NCBI RefSeq assembly: GCF_010731115.1
Contig: NZ_AP022616.1
Location: 2,108,001 to 2,172,000 of the forward strand
Reading direction: 5' to 3'
Length of the DNA stretch: 64,000 nucleotides
Source of the DNA: Mycolicibacterium phocaicum
GTDB lineage: Bacteria > Actinomycetota > Actinomycetes > Mycobacteriales > Mycobacteriaceae
Below the pieces are notes generated by a model, which was not told where the DNA came from, did no database searches, and saw nothing but the letters and a program-made list of their open reading frames with translations. Shown here in pieces: positions 1-11,290 of this stretch. Both the position numbers and the translations under genes were made by a program. How positions within the stretch are numbered: position 1 is the first letter of the stretch; each line of letters opens with the position of its first letter.

Positions 1-1050
1 CACCTCGCCGTACGCGAAGTCGTCGTGCGTCAACTGCGTGACCGCACCGCTCGACGGGTCGACGGCGAAGATGGGCGCGCGGCCGTTGTCATCCGCGGTG
101 ACCAGCAACGTCGACCCGTCGTGCGACCAGGTCACCGATGCCGGCCAGCGGTCCCAATCCGCGGCGAGTTCCACCGGCTCGCCGCCGAAGGCCTTTGTGC
201 ACAGGGTGATTCGCGGCGCCTGCTCCGGTGTCGAGTGCGTCTCCCGCAGGTACGCGACGGTGTTGCCGTCGGGCGATATCGCCGGGCTCCCCAGGTCGGC
301 GAGCGGGTCGTCGGCGATGACGGTGCGCTCCCTCGTGGCGATGTCGATGCGGACCAGCACGCTGCGCAGTGCGGCCCCCGCAGCGGGCACCTCCCAGGAG
401 GCGACCGCGAAGCTGCCGTCCGCGCTGAGGTCGACGGTGGCCTCGTTCAGCGCCATCCCCGGCTGCGGTGTGATGTCTTGGGCCGCATCCGATTCGACCC
501 GGAGGAGGTGCGCATGATCCGGGCCCAGGTCGTGGTCCCAGTGCCGCACCGGGTAGCCGGTGTGCAATATCGCCGACACCTTCTTGTCCTTGCGGAGGAC
601 GCGCAGCCGCTTGTCATCGTCGGGCGTGGCGGCCGACGGGAGCAGCGGTGCCGTCACCACCACGACGTCGGCGGCACGGGCTGTGTGTACCGCACTGACG
701 CCACCCGCCAGGCCGAGAACCCGTTGCGTTTCACCGCCTTTCGCCGGCAATCGCCACAAGGCCGCGGCCGGGTCGTCGTCGGTGTCGGTGGGACGTGCCG
801 CGACGAACAGCAGGTCACCTGCCACGGTGAAAGCCGGCTGCGACTCCCCCTTGGGCCCGTACGTCAGCCGGCGCGCTTCCTGCTGACCGTCGGGATCGAG
901 TTCCCAAGCCGCGGTGATGAATTCGGTGCCCTTGTCGTTCAGTTCGCTGATCATCGTCACGACGCGGCGGCCGTCCGGTGAGACGGCGAGCCCGGACACC
1001 CGGGGCAGAGAGAGGTACGCATCCAGGTCATCGAACGGAGTCAGGGCCAT
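1..1050 (-). CDS. S9 family (prolyl oligopeptidase-like) peptidase, N-terminal part
   Basis: Read on the minus strand from the ATG at 1050, this frame stays open to the left edge, giving 350 codons without a stop. The visible part begins with about 15 residues and then a WD40/PD40-like propeller, with repeated blades of the type LAVSPDGRRVVTM, PAFTVAGDLLFVAA and VTWSHDGSTLLV. That arrangement is typical of the propeller half of S9 acylaminoacyl/prolyl oligopeptidases, whose alpha/beta-hydrolase catalytic half would lie beyond the edge. The catalytic Ser-Asp-His is therefore not visible. No signal peptide is seen, so a cytosolic enzyme is likely. It is followed, divergent-free, by the alpha/beta hydrolase gene further upstream on the same strand. 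A stand-alone propeller protein cannot be excluded. Confidence 0.8.
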   Translation of the reverse strand, partial: MALTPFDDLDAYLSLPRVSGLAVSPDGRRVVTMISELNDKGTEFITAAWELDPDGQQEARRLTYGPKGESQPAFTVAGDLLFVAARPTDTDDDPAAALWRLPAKGGETQRVLGLAGGVSAVHTARAADVVVVTAPLLPSAATPDDDKRLRVLRKDKKVSAILHTGYPVRHWDHDLGPDHAHLLRVESDAAQDITPQPGMALNEATVDLSADGSFAVASWEVPAAGAALRSVLVRIDIATRERTVIADDPLADLGSPAISPDGNTVAYLRETHSTPEQAPRITLCTKAFGGEPVELAADWDRWPASVTWSHDGSTLLVTADDNGRAPIFAVDPSSGAVTQLTHDDFAYGEV

Positions 1051-1090
1051 GCTCCGTTGTTAGCACATCAGGGGCCGCGGCCTCACGCTG

Positions 1091-1903
1091 TCATTGCCCG
1101 CGGTGGCGGTCGAGGAAGTCGTCGATCAGCGTGTTGACGGTGTCGGGCGCCTCATAGGCGGCCAGGTGCCCCACCTGATCCAGTACCACCAGCTCCGAGC
1201 CGGGAATCGCCTCGGCCATCCGGCGCACTTCGGCAACAGGAAAGCTCGCGTCCTCGCGACCGGCGACGACCAGGGTCGGGGTGTTGATGCGGCCGAACAG
1301 GGCGTGCTGATCGGGACGCCTGACAACGATGCTCTCCACCGCGAAGCTGGCCGACCGGGCATCGTTTCGCGTGATCATCGTCACCAGTCCGTCGACCAGG
1401 TCGGGCCGCTGCCGGCGGGTGGTCTTCCCGAGGAAGCGCGGCACGACCGTCGACCGCACGAAGAGCGGGCGCCCGGCCAGCCGGGTCATCCGGGCCGCGA
1501 GCGCGAGTTGCAAACGGTCCCATCGGGGGCCCTCCGAGGCGGTGCCGTTGAGCAGTACCGCGCATCCGACCCGGTCGGGGAACGTCGCGGAGATCGTGCC
1601 GCCGATCATGGCGCCCCACGAGTTGCCGACGAGGTGCGCCCACGGCAGCCCCAGCGCGTCCAGGACGTCGACATACGCCCGCGCACTCGCCTCGAAGGTG
1701 AAGGGACTGTGCAGCGGCTCGCTGCACCCCTGCCCTGGCGGGTCGACCGCGATGGTGGTGTACCGGGCGGAGAAGTGCGCCACCTGCGCGGCGTACAGCG
1801 TGTGGTCGGTCAGGAGGCTGGGCATCAGGAGAATCGGGTCGCCGGAGCCGCTGACGTGGACCTGCAGGGCGCCGAGGCCTGTCGCGATGTCGTGCGTCGC
1901 CAT
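1091..1903 (-). CDS. alpha/beta hydrolase
   Basis: A 270-residue single-domain alpha/beta-hydrolase-fold protein. The nucleophile elbow GNSWG is near residue 94, with an oxyanion region around residues 25-30 (LLMPSLL), an acid in VVAGREDASF and a catalytic His in the C-terminal VGHLAAYE. The fold and length fit carboxylesterases or C-C hydrolases related to the 3-oxoadipate enol-lactonase and epoxide-hydrolase-like group, but the substrate cannot be read from sequence. The ATG at 1903 starts directly at the MATHDIA N-terminus. It ends 40 bp before the S9 peptidase start on the same strand, so the two may be cotranscribed. Confidence 0.85.
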   Translation of the reverse strand: MATHDIATGLGALQVHVSGSGDPILLMPSLLTDHTLYAAQVAHFSARYTTIAVDPPGQGCSEPLHSPFTFEASARAYVDVLDALGLPWAHLVGNSWGAMIGGTISATFPDRVGCAVLLNGTASEGPRWDRLQLALAARMTRLAGRPLFVRSTVVPRFLGKTTRRQRPDLVDGLVTMITRNDARSASFAVESIVVRRPDQHALFGRINTPTLVVAGREDASFPVAEVRRMAEAIPGSELVVLDQVGHLAAYEAPDTVNTLIDDFLDRHRGQ

Positions 1904-1952
1904 GCCCCCATAGTTTCATCAAGTGACGGTTGTCCCCGGCCGGCCACAACGA

Positions 1953-1988
1953 CAAAAGGTGCCGGACCGTGTGGTCCGACACCCTTTG
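1953..1988 (-). terminator. rho-independent terminator after the Rpf gene
   Basis: An inverted repeat with GGTGCCGGACC on the left, a GTGT loop and GGTCCGACACC on the right (one mismatch), continued by A/T runs so that the minus-strand transcript ends in CCTTTT. It lies 25 bp past the Rpf stop codon. Confidence 0.7.
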
Positions 1989-2012
1989 TTTGTCTCGTTC
2001 GTCGTACGGCTG

Positions 2013-2684
<672 letters not shown>

Positions 2685-2692
2685 TCACGCGA

Positions 2693-2720
2693 TATATAAA
2701 GCACCCCTAACAAATCACAA
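2693..2720 (-). promoter_or_regulatory. candidate rpf promoter
   Basis: On the minus strand TTGTGA (2715-2720), a 16-bp spacer and TATATA (2693-2698) resemble a SigA-type promoter in an unusually A/T-rich patch. A start near 2686 would leave a leader of about 346 nt before the Rpf GTG. This is a pattern match only. Confidence 0.4.
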
Positions 2721-2733
2721 TTCAGCAACATTC

Positions 2734-2749
2734 CGTGATAGAGGTCACC
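2734..2749. promoter_or_regulatory. candidate Crp (cAMP receptor protein) site
   Basis: GTGA-TAGAGG-TCAC is the GTGA-N6-TCAC core of the mycobacterial Crp (Rv3676) motif. Its centre lies about 55 bp upstream of the predicted rpf transcription start, near the class I activator position. M. tuberculosis rpfA is a known Crp target, which makes the match meaningful. Confidence 0.5.
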
Positions 2750-3200
2750 ATGAAATTGTGGCCTGGCACACAGAAATCAATTCACACGAGTCACAGTTGT
2801 CGCAGGTCAGCGCCCCATTTGCGCAGTGTCCGCGCTAAACCTCCGGCGTGTCGCACGGTGAAATGCAGGCGCACCGTGAGCCCCTGTTCGCTGCCGACGG
2901 ACGCGTCAAACCCGTCCCGACTCGAAGGATCCACTCAATACTGCGCCAATCAGGACTTTTAATGCCCGCGATGCGTACGGTTCGAGCAGCGTCAACCGAT
3001 CACCCGCAGACGCGTACGCTCAAAGCCGTTGCGCCACAACGTCTTCAGAACTAGAGAATAGAGCGACGGGCAAATTGTCCAGAATTGCGCCCCTAGATTT
3101 CCGAATTCAGCGCACAGAACGGAAATGCAAGTAATTCGAATTCGCCGAACAACGAGAAATCCAAGAATGCACAGCCCGGCCGCGGGGCTTTGCTGAGGTG
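2750..3200. other. gene-less stretch between the rpf promoter and mobA
   Basis: No convincing coding frame on either strand. The region is clearly richer in A/T than its surroundings, and the open frames in it lack protein-like composition and ribosome binding sites. Confidence 0.6.
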
Positions 3201-3779
3201 TCAGACGAAATCGTCCGGGCTGTTGACGTTGACCAGTGCCCGCTGCCGGTCCATCACCACCCGCTGGGTGTCGACGGTGTCGACCAGGGCCCGCATGCTG
3301 CGTCGCCCGTGCGCCACCAGCTCGTCGGCCCGGGCCGCCAGGGCAGTGCGGTAGACGCCGGCCAGGTAGTGATCGCGCCCGTCCCAGGGCAGCACCACGT
3401 CGGCGTCCACCCGTGCCGCATGGTCGGCGAGCTCGTCGATCAACTCGGCCGTCAGATACGGCATGTCCACGGCGCACACGAAGGCGCGCGGGTATCCGGC
3501 GTCGGCCGCAGCGCGCAGCCCACGGGCGGTGGCCAGCAACGGGCCGACCCCGGGGGTCGCATCCCGCAGCACTTCCGCGTCCAGGTCAGGCAGCGCCTGG
3601 CCGCGGGCAGCGATGACGAACACCTGCGGGCACCGCGCTCGCAGCGTGTTCACGACCTGTTCGACGAACGTGATCTCCCCCGCCGGCCCGCGGAATCGCA
3701 CGGTGGCCTTGTCGCGCCCCATACGACGAGACGCCCCGCCGGCCAATACAACTGCGGCCGGCGGGGCGTCTTCGGTCAA
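3201..3779 (-). CDS. mobA: molybdenum cofactor guanylyltransferase
   Basis: A 192-residue MobA-type nucleotidyltransferase that attaches GMP to molybdopterin to make the MGD cofactor. The N-terminal signature [16 protein letters not shown] (LAGGxSxRMGxDK) binds GTP, and VDMPYL contains the conserved DxP near residue 105. The open frame extends into korB, but Mtb Rv2453c starts just before the same motif. The TTG at 3779, 10 bp after the korB stop, is therefore taken as start, although its ribosome binding site is weak. It is the last gene of a korA-korB-mobA run and would supply cofactor to molybdoenzymes such as the FdhF/YdeP protein at 11.6 kb. Confidence 0.88.
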   Translation of the reverse strand: MTEDAPPAAVVLAGGASRRMGRDKATVRFRGPAGEITFVEQVVNTLRARCPQVFVIAARGQALPDLDAEVLRDATPGVGPLLATARGLRAAADAGYPRAFVCAVDMPYLTAELIDELADHAARVDADVVLPWDGRDHYLAGVYRTALAARADELVAHGRRSMRALVDTVDTQRVVMDRQRALVNVNSPDDFV

Positions 3780-3789
3780 TGCGTCGTTG

Positions 3790-4872
3790 TTACTCGTCGA
3801 CTGTCCAGGTGTCCTTGCCACGCAGCAAGGATTGCAGAGCGGCGGTGTCATGCGCCTTGGAATCCATCGCCGTCTTCAGCTGCAGACGCGCTTCGTCGTC
3901 GTAGGTCGGGCGGTCCACCGAACGGAAGATGCCCATCACGGTGTGCTCGAGGTTCTGCTCCGACAGGCGCGACAGCGCGAACGCGTAGGCCGGATCGTCG
4001 AGATGGGCGTTGTGCACCACGATGTCCGACGGATCGACGTCAGCAGTCTTGCCGATCTCCAGTCCGTAGCCGGACTTGGTCACGCAGAACTCGTTCTCGG
4101 CACCGAAGGTGATCGGCTGGCCGTGCACCAGGTTGATCAACCGGTCCTCGGCGCCTTCCTTGCGCAGCGGGTCGAACGAGCCGTCGTTGAAGATCGGGCA
4201 GTCCTGCAGAATCTCGACGATGGCGGCACCGCGGTGCGCAGCCGCGCCCTTGAGCACCTCGGTCAGACCCTTGCGGTCGGAATCCAGCGCCCGGCCGACG
4301 AACGTCGCCTCGGCACCCAGCGCCAGCGACACGGGGTTGAACGGCTGGTCCAGCGAGCCCATCGGGGTCGACTTGGTGACCTTGCCAACCTCCGAGGTCG
4401 GCGAGTACTGCCCCTTGGTCAGACCGTAGATCCGGTTGTTGAACAGCAGGATCGTGATGTTGATGTTGCGGCGCAGCGCGTGGATCAGGTGGTTACCACC
4501 GATCGACAGCGAGTCACCGTCACCGGTGACGACCCACACCGACAGGTCCGGACGCGCGAGCGCCAGGCCGGTCGCGATGGTCGGGGCGCGACCGTGGATC
4601 GAGTGGAAGCCGTAGGTCTCCAGGTAGTACGGGAACCGGCTCGAGCAGCCGATGCCGCTGATGAACGCGATGTTCTCGCGGCGCAGGCCGAGCTCCGGCA
4701 GGAAGTTACGGATGGTGTTGAGGATGACGTAGTCACCACAGCCCGGGCACCAGCGCACCTCTTGGTCGCTGGTGAAGTCCTTGCCCTTCTGCGGCTGGTC
4801 CGTGGTCGGGACCAGGGCATTCTTGCTGAGGGCTTCGGTCAGGCCCAGATCAGCACCGATCAGATCCGTCAT
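3790..4872 (-). CDS. korB: 2-oxoacid:ferredoxin oxidoreductase, beta subunit
   Basis: A 360-residue thiamine-diphosphate subunit of 2-oxoglutarate:ferredoxin oxidoreductase (Rv2454c type). With KorA it oxidises 2-oxoglutarate to succinyl-CoA and reduces ferredoxin, a CoA-dependent alternative to the ODH complex. WCPGCGD (Cys42, Cys45) and a further Cys in GIGCSSR can coordinate a 4Fe-4S cluster. [13 protein letters not shown] followed by the NNRIYG segment is the ThDP/Mg motif. The ATG at 4872 overlaps the end of korA by 4 bp (ATGA), indicating translational coupling. Length and gene order match other mycobacteria. Confidence 0.95.
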   Translation of the reverse strand: MTDLIGADLGLTEALSKNALVPTTDQPQKGKDFTSDQEVRWCPGCGDYVILNTIRNFLPELGLRRENIAFISGIGCSSRFPYYLETYGFHSIHGRAPTIATGLALARPDLSVWVVTGDGDSLSIGGNHLIHALRRNINITILLFNNRIYGLTKGQYSPTSEVGKVTKSTPMGSLDQPFNPVSLALGAEATFVGRALDSDRKGLTEVLKGAAAHRGAAIVEILQDCPIFNDGSFDPLRKEGAEDRLINLVHGQPITFGAENEFCVTKSGYGLEIGKTADVDPSDIVVHNAHLDDPAYAFALSRLSEQNLEHTVMGIFRSVDRPTYDDEARLQLKTAMDSKAHDTAALQSLLRGKDTWTVDE

Positions 4873-6803
4873 GCGTTTGCTCCCACACCGGTTTCCACGG
4901 TGGCGGCTGCCAGCCGTGCGAACTTGGCCTTGTCAGTTTCCTTCTCGCGCAACGATCCGTCCAGCGCCGCGCTGATGATGCCCTCGACCTCGTCGGCCAG
5001 GAACGCCATGCCCTCGACCTTGGTCACCGATTGGACGTCGACCAGGTACTTGCCGCGCAGCAGCAGCGCCAGCTGGCCGAGGTTCATCTCGGGCACGACG
5101 ACCTTGTCGTACTTGCGCAGGACCTCTTCGAGGTTGGCCGGGAACGGGTTGAGGTGGCGCAGCTGCGCGTGCGCGACCTTGACGCCGTTGCGCCGGGCGC
5201 GGCGGCAGGCCTCGCCGATGGGGCCGTAGGAGCTGCCCCAGCCGAGCATCAGCAGTTCGGCTTCGCCACTCGGGTCGTCGACCTCGAGGTCGGGCACCTT
5301 GATGCCGTCGATCTTGAGCTGGCGCAACCGGACCATGAGGTCGTGGTTCTTGGGCTCGTAGGAGATGTTGCCGGAGCCGTTGGCCGCTTCCAGACCACCG
5401 ATGCGGTGCTCCAGACCGGGGGTGCCCGGGATGGCGAACTGGCGACCCAGCGTCTCGGGGTCACGCGCGTACGGCTGGAACGGCTTGCCCGGCTCGGCGA
5501 ACGTGTGCTCGATGGCCGGGTAGCTGCTGATGTCCGGGATGCGCCACGGCTCGGAGCCGTTGGCGATCGCGCCGTCCGACAGGATGATCACCGGGGTGTG
5601 GTACGCGATGGCGATCCGCACGGCTTCCACGGCGATGTCGAAGCAGTCCGACGGCGAGCACGGCGCCAGCACCGCGACGGGCGACTCGCCGTTGCGGCCG
5701 TACAGCGCCTGCAGCAGGTCGGCCTGCTCGGTCTTGGTCGGCAGACCGGTGGACGGGCCACCGCGCTGCACGTCGATGACGATGAGCGGCAGCTCGGTCA
5801 TGACGGCGAGGCCGATGGCCTCGGACTTCAGCGAGACGCCGGGACCCGAGGTGCTGGTCACGCCGAGCGCGCCGCCGTACGAGGCACCGATGGCGGCACC
5901 GATGCCGGCGATCTCGTCCTCGGCCTGGAAGGTCATGACGTTGAAGTGCTTGTACTTGGACAGCTCGTGCAGGATGTCCGACGCCGGGGTGATCGGGTAG
6001 GTGCCGAGCACCACCTGGATGTCACCCAGCTGACCGGCGGCGACGATGCCGTACGCCATGGCGGTGTTGCCGGAGATCTGGCGGTATTCACCGGACTTGA
6101 GCTTGGCCGGGGCCACCTCGTACGTGGTGCCGAACGCCTCGGTGGTCTCGCCGTAGTTCCAGCCGGCCTTGAGCGCCAGCACGTTGGCCTCGGCGATCTC
6201 GGGCTTGCGGGCGAACTTCTCGCGGATGAAGGCCTCGCTGTGCTCCAGCTCGCGGCCGTACATCCACGACAGCAGACCGAGCCCGAACATGTTCTTGGCG
6301 CGCTGACCGTCCTTCTTGGTCGCGCCGATGGCCTCGACCGCGGCCAGCGTCAGAGTGGTCATCGCCACCGGGATGACGACGAACTCCGACAGTTCGTCGT
6401 TCTCCAGCGGGTTCTCCTCGTACCCGACCTTGGCCAGGTTGCGCTTGGTGAACTCGTCGGAGTTGGCGATGATCATGCCGCCGCGCGGCAGGTCGGCAAC
6501 GTTGGCCTTGAGCGCCGCCGGGTTCATGGCGACCAGCACGTCGGGGCGGTCACCGGCGGTGAGGATGTCGTAATCCGCGATCTGGATCTGGAACGACGAC
6601 ACACCGGGCAGGGTGCCCTGGGGTGCGCGGATCTCGGCGGGGTAGTTCGGCTGCGTCGCAAGGTCATTGCCGAACAGGGCGGCTTCCGAAGTGAACCGGT
6701 CACCGGTCAGCTGCATACCGTCACCGGAGTCACCAGCGAAGCGGATGACCACCTTCTCGAGCTTCTGCCGCGAGGTGCCGTTGTCGCCGTCGTTAAGACC
6801 CAC
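4869..6803 (-). CDS. korA: 2-oxoacid:ferredoxin oxidoreductase, alpha (gamma-alpha fusion) subunit
   Basis: A 644-residue partner of KorB. Residues ~15-190 are the gamma domain (VIRFAGDSGDGMQLTGDRF) and ~230-640 the alpha/pyrimidine-binding part (AYGIVAAGQLG, YPITPASDILHEL, TSTSGPGVSLKSEAIGLA), fused as in Rv2455c. The YPITP motif and the following GPG segment are characteristic of PFOR/KOR alpha chains. A GTG at 6803 behind GAAAGGCAG is the start. It is the first gene of the korA-korB-mobA run. A 13-bp direct repeat lies 20 bp upstream of the start. Confidence 0.95.
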   Translation of the reverse strand: MGLNDGDNGTSRQKLEKVVIRFAGDSGDGMQLTGDRFTSEAALFGNDLATQPNYPAEIRAPQGTLPGVSSFQIQIADYDILTAGDRPDVLVAMNPAALKANVADLPRGGMIIANSDEFTKRNLAKVGYEENPLENDELSEFVVIPVAMTTLTLAAVEAIGATKKDGQRAKNMFGLGLLSWMYGRELEHSEAFIREKFARKPEIAEANVLALKAGWNYGETTEAFGTTYEVAPAKLKSGEYRQISGNTAMAYGIVAAGQLGDIQVVLGTYPITPASDILHELSKYKHFNVMTFQAEDEIAGIGAAIGASYGGALGVTSTSGPGVSLKSEAIGLAVMTELPLIVIDVQRGGPSTGLPTKTEQADLLQALYGRNGESPVAVLAPCSPSDCFDIAVEAVRIAIAYHTPVIILSDGAIANGSEPWRIPDISSYPAIEHTFAEPGKPFQPYARDPETLGRQFAIPGTPGLEHRIGGLEAANGSGNISYEPKNHDLMVRLRQLKIDGIKVPDLEVDDPSGEAELLMLGWGSSYGPIGEACRRARRNGVKVAHAQLRHLNPFPANLEEVLRKYDKVVVPEMNLGQLALLLRGKYLVDVQSVTKVEGMAFLADEVEGIISAALDGSLREKETDKAKFARLAAATVETGVGANA

Positions 6804-6822
6804 GACGCCTGCCTTTCACACT

Positions 6823-6855
6823 CTGTTTCGGAGTCCGTCGCACTGTTTCGGAGTC
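6823..6855. repeat. tandem 13-bp direct repeat upstream of korA
   Basis: CTGTTTCGGAGTC occurs at 6823-6835 and again at 6843-6855, a 20-bp period. The pair sits between the korA ribosome binding site and its likely promoter, so it could be a regulator site or part of the leader. Confidence 0.45.
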
Positions 6856-7018
6856 GCCGCAAAGCGGTGCTCACGATCGCCAGCTCGGCGCCGCCAAAAT
6901 TTTGATGTCACTGCTAGTACCGATTATTGCACTTCTCTTAGGGTGCACTAGCCAGGACGCGCCAATGAGGGGCGGGGGGCGGCCACCCAAAGGCGCACGT
7001 CAGGTCGATTGCAGCCAC

Positions 7019-7032
7019 TTGACACGTGTCAA
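7019..7032. promoter_or_regulatory. perfect 14-bp palindrome, candidate operator
   Basis: TTGACACGTGTCAA is a perfect palindrome in the gene-less stretch between korA and the TauE gene. Such sites are typical of dimeric TetR- or GntR-type repressors, but no regulator gene is adjacent. Confidence 0.4.
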
Positions 7033-7152
7033 AATGTGGCTTTCATCACGTTCCGCCGACCGGAATTCCTAAGAAAGCGGTTACCGTCCGGTAGCCGTCT
7101 GCGCTAGCGCTTCGCCGCGTCGGAAATACCCGGCGGCACAAGAGATTAGGCG

Positions 7153-7305
7153 TCAGTCCGGTTGGCCGTCTGGACGGGTGTCCAGACGGCGGCCATGCCA
7201 CCGCAGGCGTAGCAACATCAACTGCCGGTGCGCCTGGAATCCCAACGCCAACGGGTCGGCCCAGGCGCGGCGACCCGGCGTACCACGACCGGTATCGGTA
7301 TCCAT
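7153..7305 (-). CDS. possible small basic protein
   Basis: A 50-residue frame starting at the ATG at 7305, with fairly protein-like codon use and a basic, leucine-rich C-terminal half. No family is recognised and the ribosome binding site is poor. It lies downstream of the sulfide operon on the same strand, 95 bp past the TauE stop, so it may be the tail of that transcript or simply a chance frame. The rest of 6860-7400 holds no gene. Confidence 0.25.
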   Translation of the reverse strand: MDTDTGRGTPGRRAWADPLALGFQAHRQLMLLRLRWHGRRLDTRPDGQPD

Positions 7306-7400
7306 ACGGCCATTGTCCAGAAGCTGGGCAACCGCGCACGTCCCGCGACGGAGCGCCAACATGTCGGTCCGGTGAAGATTTGCCGACACCGCTGATCACG

Positions 7401-8180
7401 TCACACAAAGCTCACGACGACGGTGTCGATGAGCACATAGGCGGCGACCGCGAAGACGAGGTAGGCGAACCCATGCTGCAGCCGCCGGGTGTCGAACCGG
7501 GTCCCGAGGTGGCCGGCGATCAGCGAGCCGGCGATCGCCGTGCCCACGAACGCCGCGGCGATGGTCCAGTCGATGCTGGTGCCGCCCAGGTGGGACAGCA
7601 GGCCCGCCAGCGAGTTCGCGACGATGATGAGCAGCGAGGTACCGATCGCGACAGGCATCTCCACCCCGAGCAACAACACCAGCGCCGGAATGATCAGAAA
7701 GCCGCCGCCGACACCGAAGAGCCCGGTGAGCAGGCCGACGAGGAAACCCGCGGGAATCGACCTCGAGGCACAGCGGCGCCAGTTGATTCCCGAATCACCC
7801 ACTCTGCAGGCGGTACCGGTGCCGCCGTCGTCCTGCAGCATCCGGACTCCGGCCAGCACCATCACCACCGCGAAGCCGACGAGGAGCGCCGGTTGCGGCA
7901 AGTGGCGGCCGATGGCACTGCCGACGAACGTTGCCGGGATGCCGGCGGCCGCGAAGATGGCGGCCAGCCGCCACTGCACGTGCCCGGCCCGAATCTTCGG
8001 CAACGCGCCGACCGCCGAGGCGATGCCGACGACCAACAGCGACATCGGAATCGCCTGCTCGATCCCCAGACCCAGGACATAGACCAACGCCGGTACCGCC
8101 AGAATGGAACCGCCGCCGCCGAGCAGGCCGAGCAGGACGCCGATGGCGGCGCCCAGGCCAAGGGCGAGAACGATGTTCAC
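7401..8180 (-). CDS. TauE/SafE-family sulfite/organosulfonate exporter
   Basis: A 259-residue polytopic membrane protein with two homologous halves. Each opens with a glycine-rich segment characteristic of the family (LLGLLGGGGSILAVPAL near residues 16-32, and LLTGLFGVGGGFLIIPAL in the second half), and together they give seven to eight membrane spans. TauE/SafE proteins export sulfite, sulfonates or related anions. It is the last gene of the run cstB-like, sqr, thioredoxin, tauE, so export of sulfite or thiosulfate from sulfide oxidation is the natural reading. The ATG at 8180 begins directly at the first membrane helix. The 68-bp gap to the thioredoxin gene fits a shared transcript. Confidence 0.85.
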   Translation of the reverse strand: MNIVLALGLGAAIGVLLGLLGGGGSILAVPALVYVLGLGIEQAIPMSLLVVGIASAVGALPKIRAGHVQWRLAAIFAAAGIPATFVGSAIGRHLPQPALLVGFAVVMVLAGVRMLQDDGGTGTACRVGDSGINWRRCASRSIPAGFLVGLLTGLFGVGGGFLIIPALVLLLGVEMPVAIGTSLLIIVANSLAGLLSHLGGTSIDWTIAAAFVGTAIAGSLIAGHLGTRFDTRRLQHGFAYLVFAVAAYVLIDTVVVSFV

Positions 8181-8248
8181 GGCACTTCACTCTCCTCGAA
8201 CGGAACGGCGGGATGCGTCGTCGCGCGTGGCGCGCGACGACGTCTCGG

Positions 8249-8611
8249 TCAGTGCGTCTTGGCCGCGATCTGGGCCCGCACGTCGGCCATGTCGAGTGCC
8301 TTGACCCGGGTGATCAGATCCTCGAGGGCCGGGGCGGGCATCGCACCGGGCTGGCGGTACACGAGGATGCCGTCGCGGAACGCCATGATCGTTGGGATCG
8401 CCTGGATTTCGAGCGCCGCGGCAAGCTGCTGTTGCGCTTCGGTGTCGACCTTGGCGTGCACCACATCAGGGTGCGACTGCGCCGATCGATCGAAAACCGG
8501 AGCGAACGCGCGACACGGACCGCACCACGACGCCCAGAAATCGATGAGGACAATGGGATTGGCGGTGATGGTCGCGTCGAAGTCGGCGGCGGTCAGGTTT
8601 TTGGTGGTCAT
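8249..8611 (-). CDS. thioredoxin
   Basis: A 120-residue single-domain thioredoxin with the active site FWASWCGPCRAF near residues 30-41 and the cis-Pro motif IQAIPTIMAF. The ATG at 8611, preceded by AAAGGAAATCGCC, is preferred over an upstream in-frame start that would add an unstructured 14 residues. It lies between sqr and tauE in the sulfide operon. It could therefore release sulfane sulfur from, or regenerate thiols on, SQR, the rhodanese or persulfidated proteins. A general disulfide reductase role is also possible. Confidence 0.92.
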   Translation of the reverse strand: MTTKNLTAADFDATITANPIVLIDFWASWCGPCRAFAPVFDRSAQSHPDVVHAKVDTEAQQQLAAALEIQAIPTIMAFRDGILVYRQPGAMPAPALEDLITRVKALDMADVRAQIAAKTH

Positions 8612-8645
8612 GGCGATTTCCTTTCGTGGTCGATCAATTGCCTTG

Positions 8646-9848
8646 CTAAGCAAGGCCTTTCAGCATCAGATTCCAATACATGAACGGCAGTCCATACTTC
8701 TTCAGGTACCAGTACGCCCGGTGCGGGATGACCGGATCGAGCAGCGGGAACGAGGGCTTCAGGTTGAGGTCGTAGTCGAATTCGGCGAGCAGCATGGCGT
8801 CCGAGGACGTGACGATCGGGCACGACGAGTAGCCGTCGTACGACGCCCGCAGCGGGCGGCCGGTCAAGAAGGAGTCGATGTTCTCGACCACCACCGGGGC
8901 CTGCTTGCGGATCGCGGCCCCGGTCTTCGAGTTCGGTGACGAACCGGCGTCACCGAGGCTGAAGACGTTGGGGTACCGCACGTGCTGCATGGTGTGCTTG
9001 TCGATGTCGACGTAGCCCATGGCGTCACCCGTCGACAGCGCGCTGCGTTTGATCCAGTCCGGCGCGGACTGCCGCGGCACGGCGTGAAGGACGTCGTAGG
9101 GCAGCATGGCGTCGGTACCACCCTCCCCGACACTGGTGACGCCGACCTTGTGCGACGCCGCGTCGACCAGGGTCACCTCGGAGTTGGTGTGCAAGGTGAT
9201 GCCGTAGTCGGCGATCACCTTGTCGAGACTGTCCGCGATCGCGGGAATCCCGAACGGCCGCGCGCCCGGCATGACCAGGTGGACGTCGATGTCCTTGAGC
9301 ACGCCCTGCGACCGCCAGTAGTCGGACGCCAGATACGCGATCTTCTGCGGCGCGCCGGCACATTTGATGGCGCCGGACGGAACGGTGAACACCGCCGTAC
9401 CCGACCGCAGGTTCCGGATGAAGTCCCATGTCCGCGGTGCGAGGTCGAAGCGATAGTTCGAGGAGACGCCGTCACGACCCAGCGTCTCCGCCAGACCCTT
9501 GGTGCGATCCCAATCGAGTTGGATACCCGGGCAGACCACGAGCGCGTCGTATTCGTAGGTGGCGCCGTCGATACAGGTGACGGTGTTGGCGTCGGGGTCG
9601 AAAGCGCTGGCGGCGTTCCGGATCCACGTCGCGCCCTTGGGCATCACCGCGGACTCGGCGCGTTCGGTCGTGGCGGCCTGCGCCTGCCCGCCGCCGACCA
9701 GGGTCCACAGCGGTTGGTAGTAGTGCTTGTCCGAAGGTTCGATGACCGCGACGTCGGTGTAGCCCTTGCGCAATAGCCGGGCCGCGACCGTGATGCCGGC
9801 GGTCCCACCGCCGACGATCACGATCTGGTGCTTTGCAGTGCTGGTCAT
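8646..9848 (-). CDS. sqr: sulfide:quinone oxidoreductase (SQRDL-like)
   Basis: A 400-residue FAD-dependent pyridine-nucleotide-disulfide oxidoreductase-fold protein. It has the N-terminal dinucleotide motif IVGGGTAG (11-18), a second nucleotide-binding region near 180-200 and the C-terminal FAD motif VFSLGDAGSSPNSKT (295-309). Two cysteines placed as the redox pair of mitochondrial-type SQR are visible: Cys163 (IKCAGAPQKIAYL) and Cys343 (YSSCPIVTSS). The last 30 residues are hydrophobic/aromatic, fitting membrane docking and quinone reduction. It would oxidise H2S and hand the sulfane sulfur to a low-molecular-weight thiol, probably mycothiol in this genus (inference). Only 20 bp separate it from the upstream cstB-like gene. 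Confidence 0.9.
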   Translation of the reverse strand: MTSTAKHQIVIVGGGTAGITVAARLLRKGYTDVAVIEPSDKHYYQPLWTLVGGGQAQAATTERAESAVMPKGATWIRNAASAFDPDANTVTCIDGATYEYDALVVCPGIQLDWDRTKGLAETLGRDGVSSNYRFDLAPRTWDFIRNLRSGTAVFTVPSGAIKCAGAPQKIAYLASDYWRSQGVLKDIDVHLVMPGARPFGIPAIADSLDKVIADYGITLHTNSEVTLVDAASHKVGVTSVGEGGTDAMLPYDVLHAVPRQSAPDWIKRSALSTGDAMGYVDIDKHTMQHVRYPNVFSLGDAGSSPNSKTGAAIRKQAPVVVENIDSFLTGRPLRASYDGYSSCPIVTSSDAMLLAEFDYDLNLKPSFPLLDPVIPHRAYWYLKKYGLPFMYWNLMLKGLA

Positions 9849-9868
9849 GTCTGTGATGTCTCCTGTCT

Positions 9869-11248
<1,380 letters not shown>

Positions 11249-11290
11249 CAGCGGCTTCTTTCTCCTCGTTGGGTAGCACCACTTTGAGCT

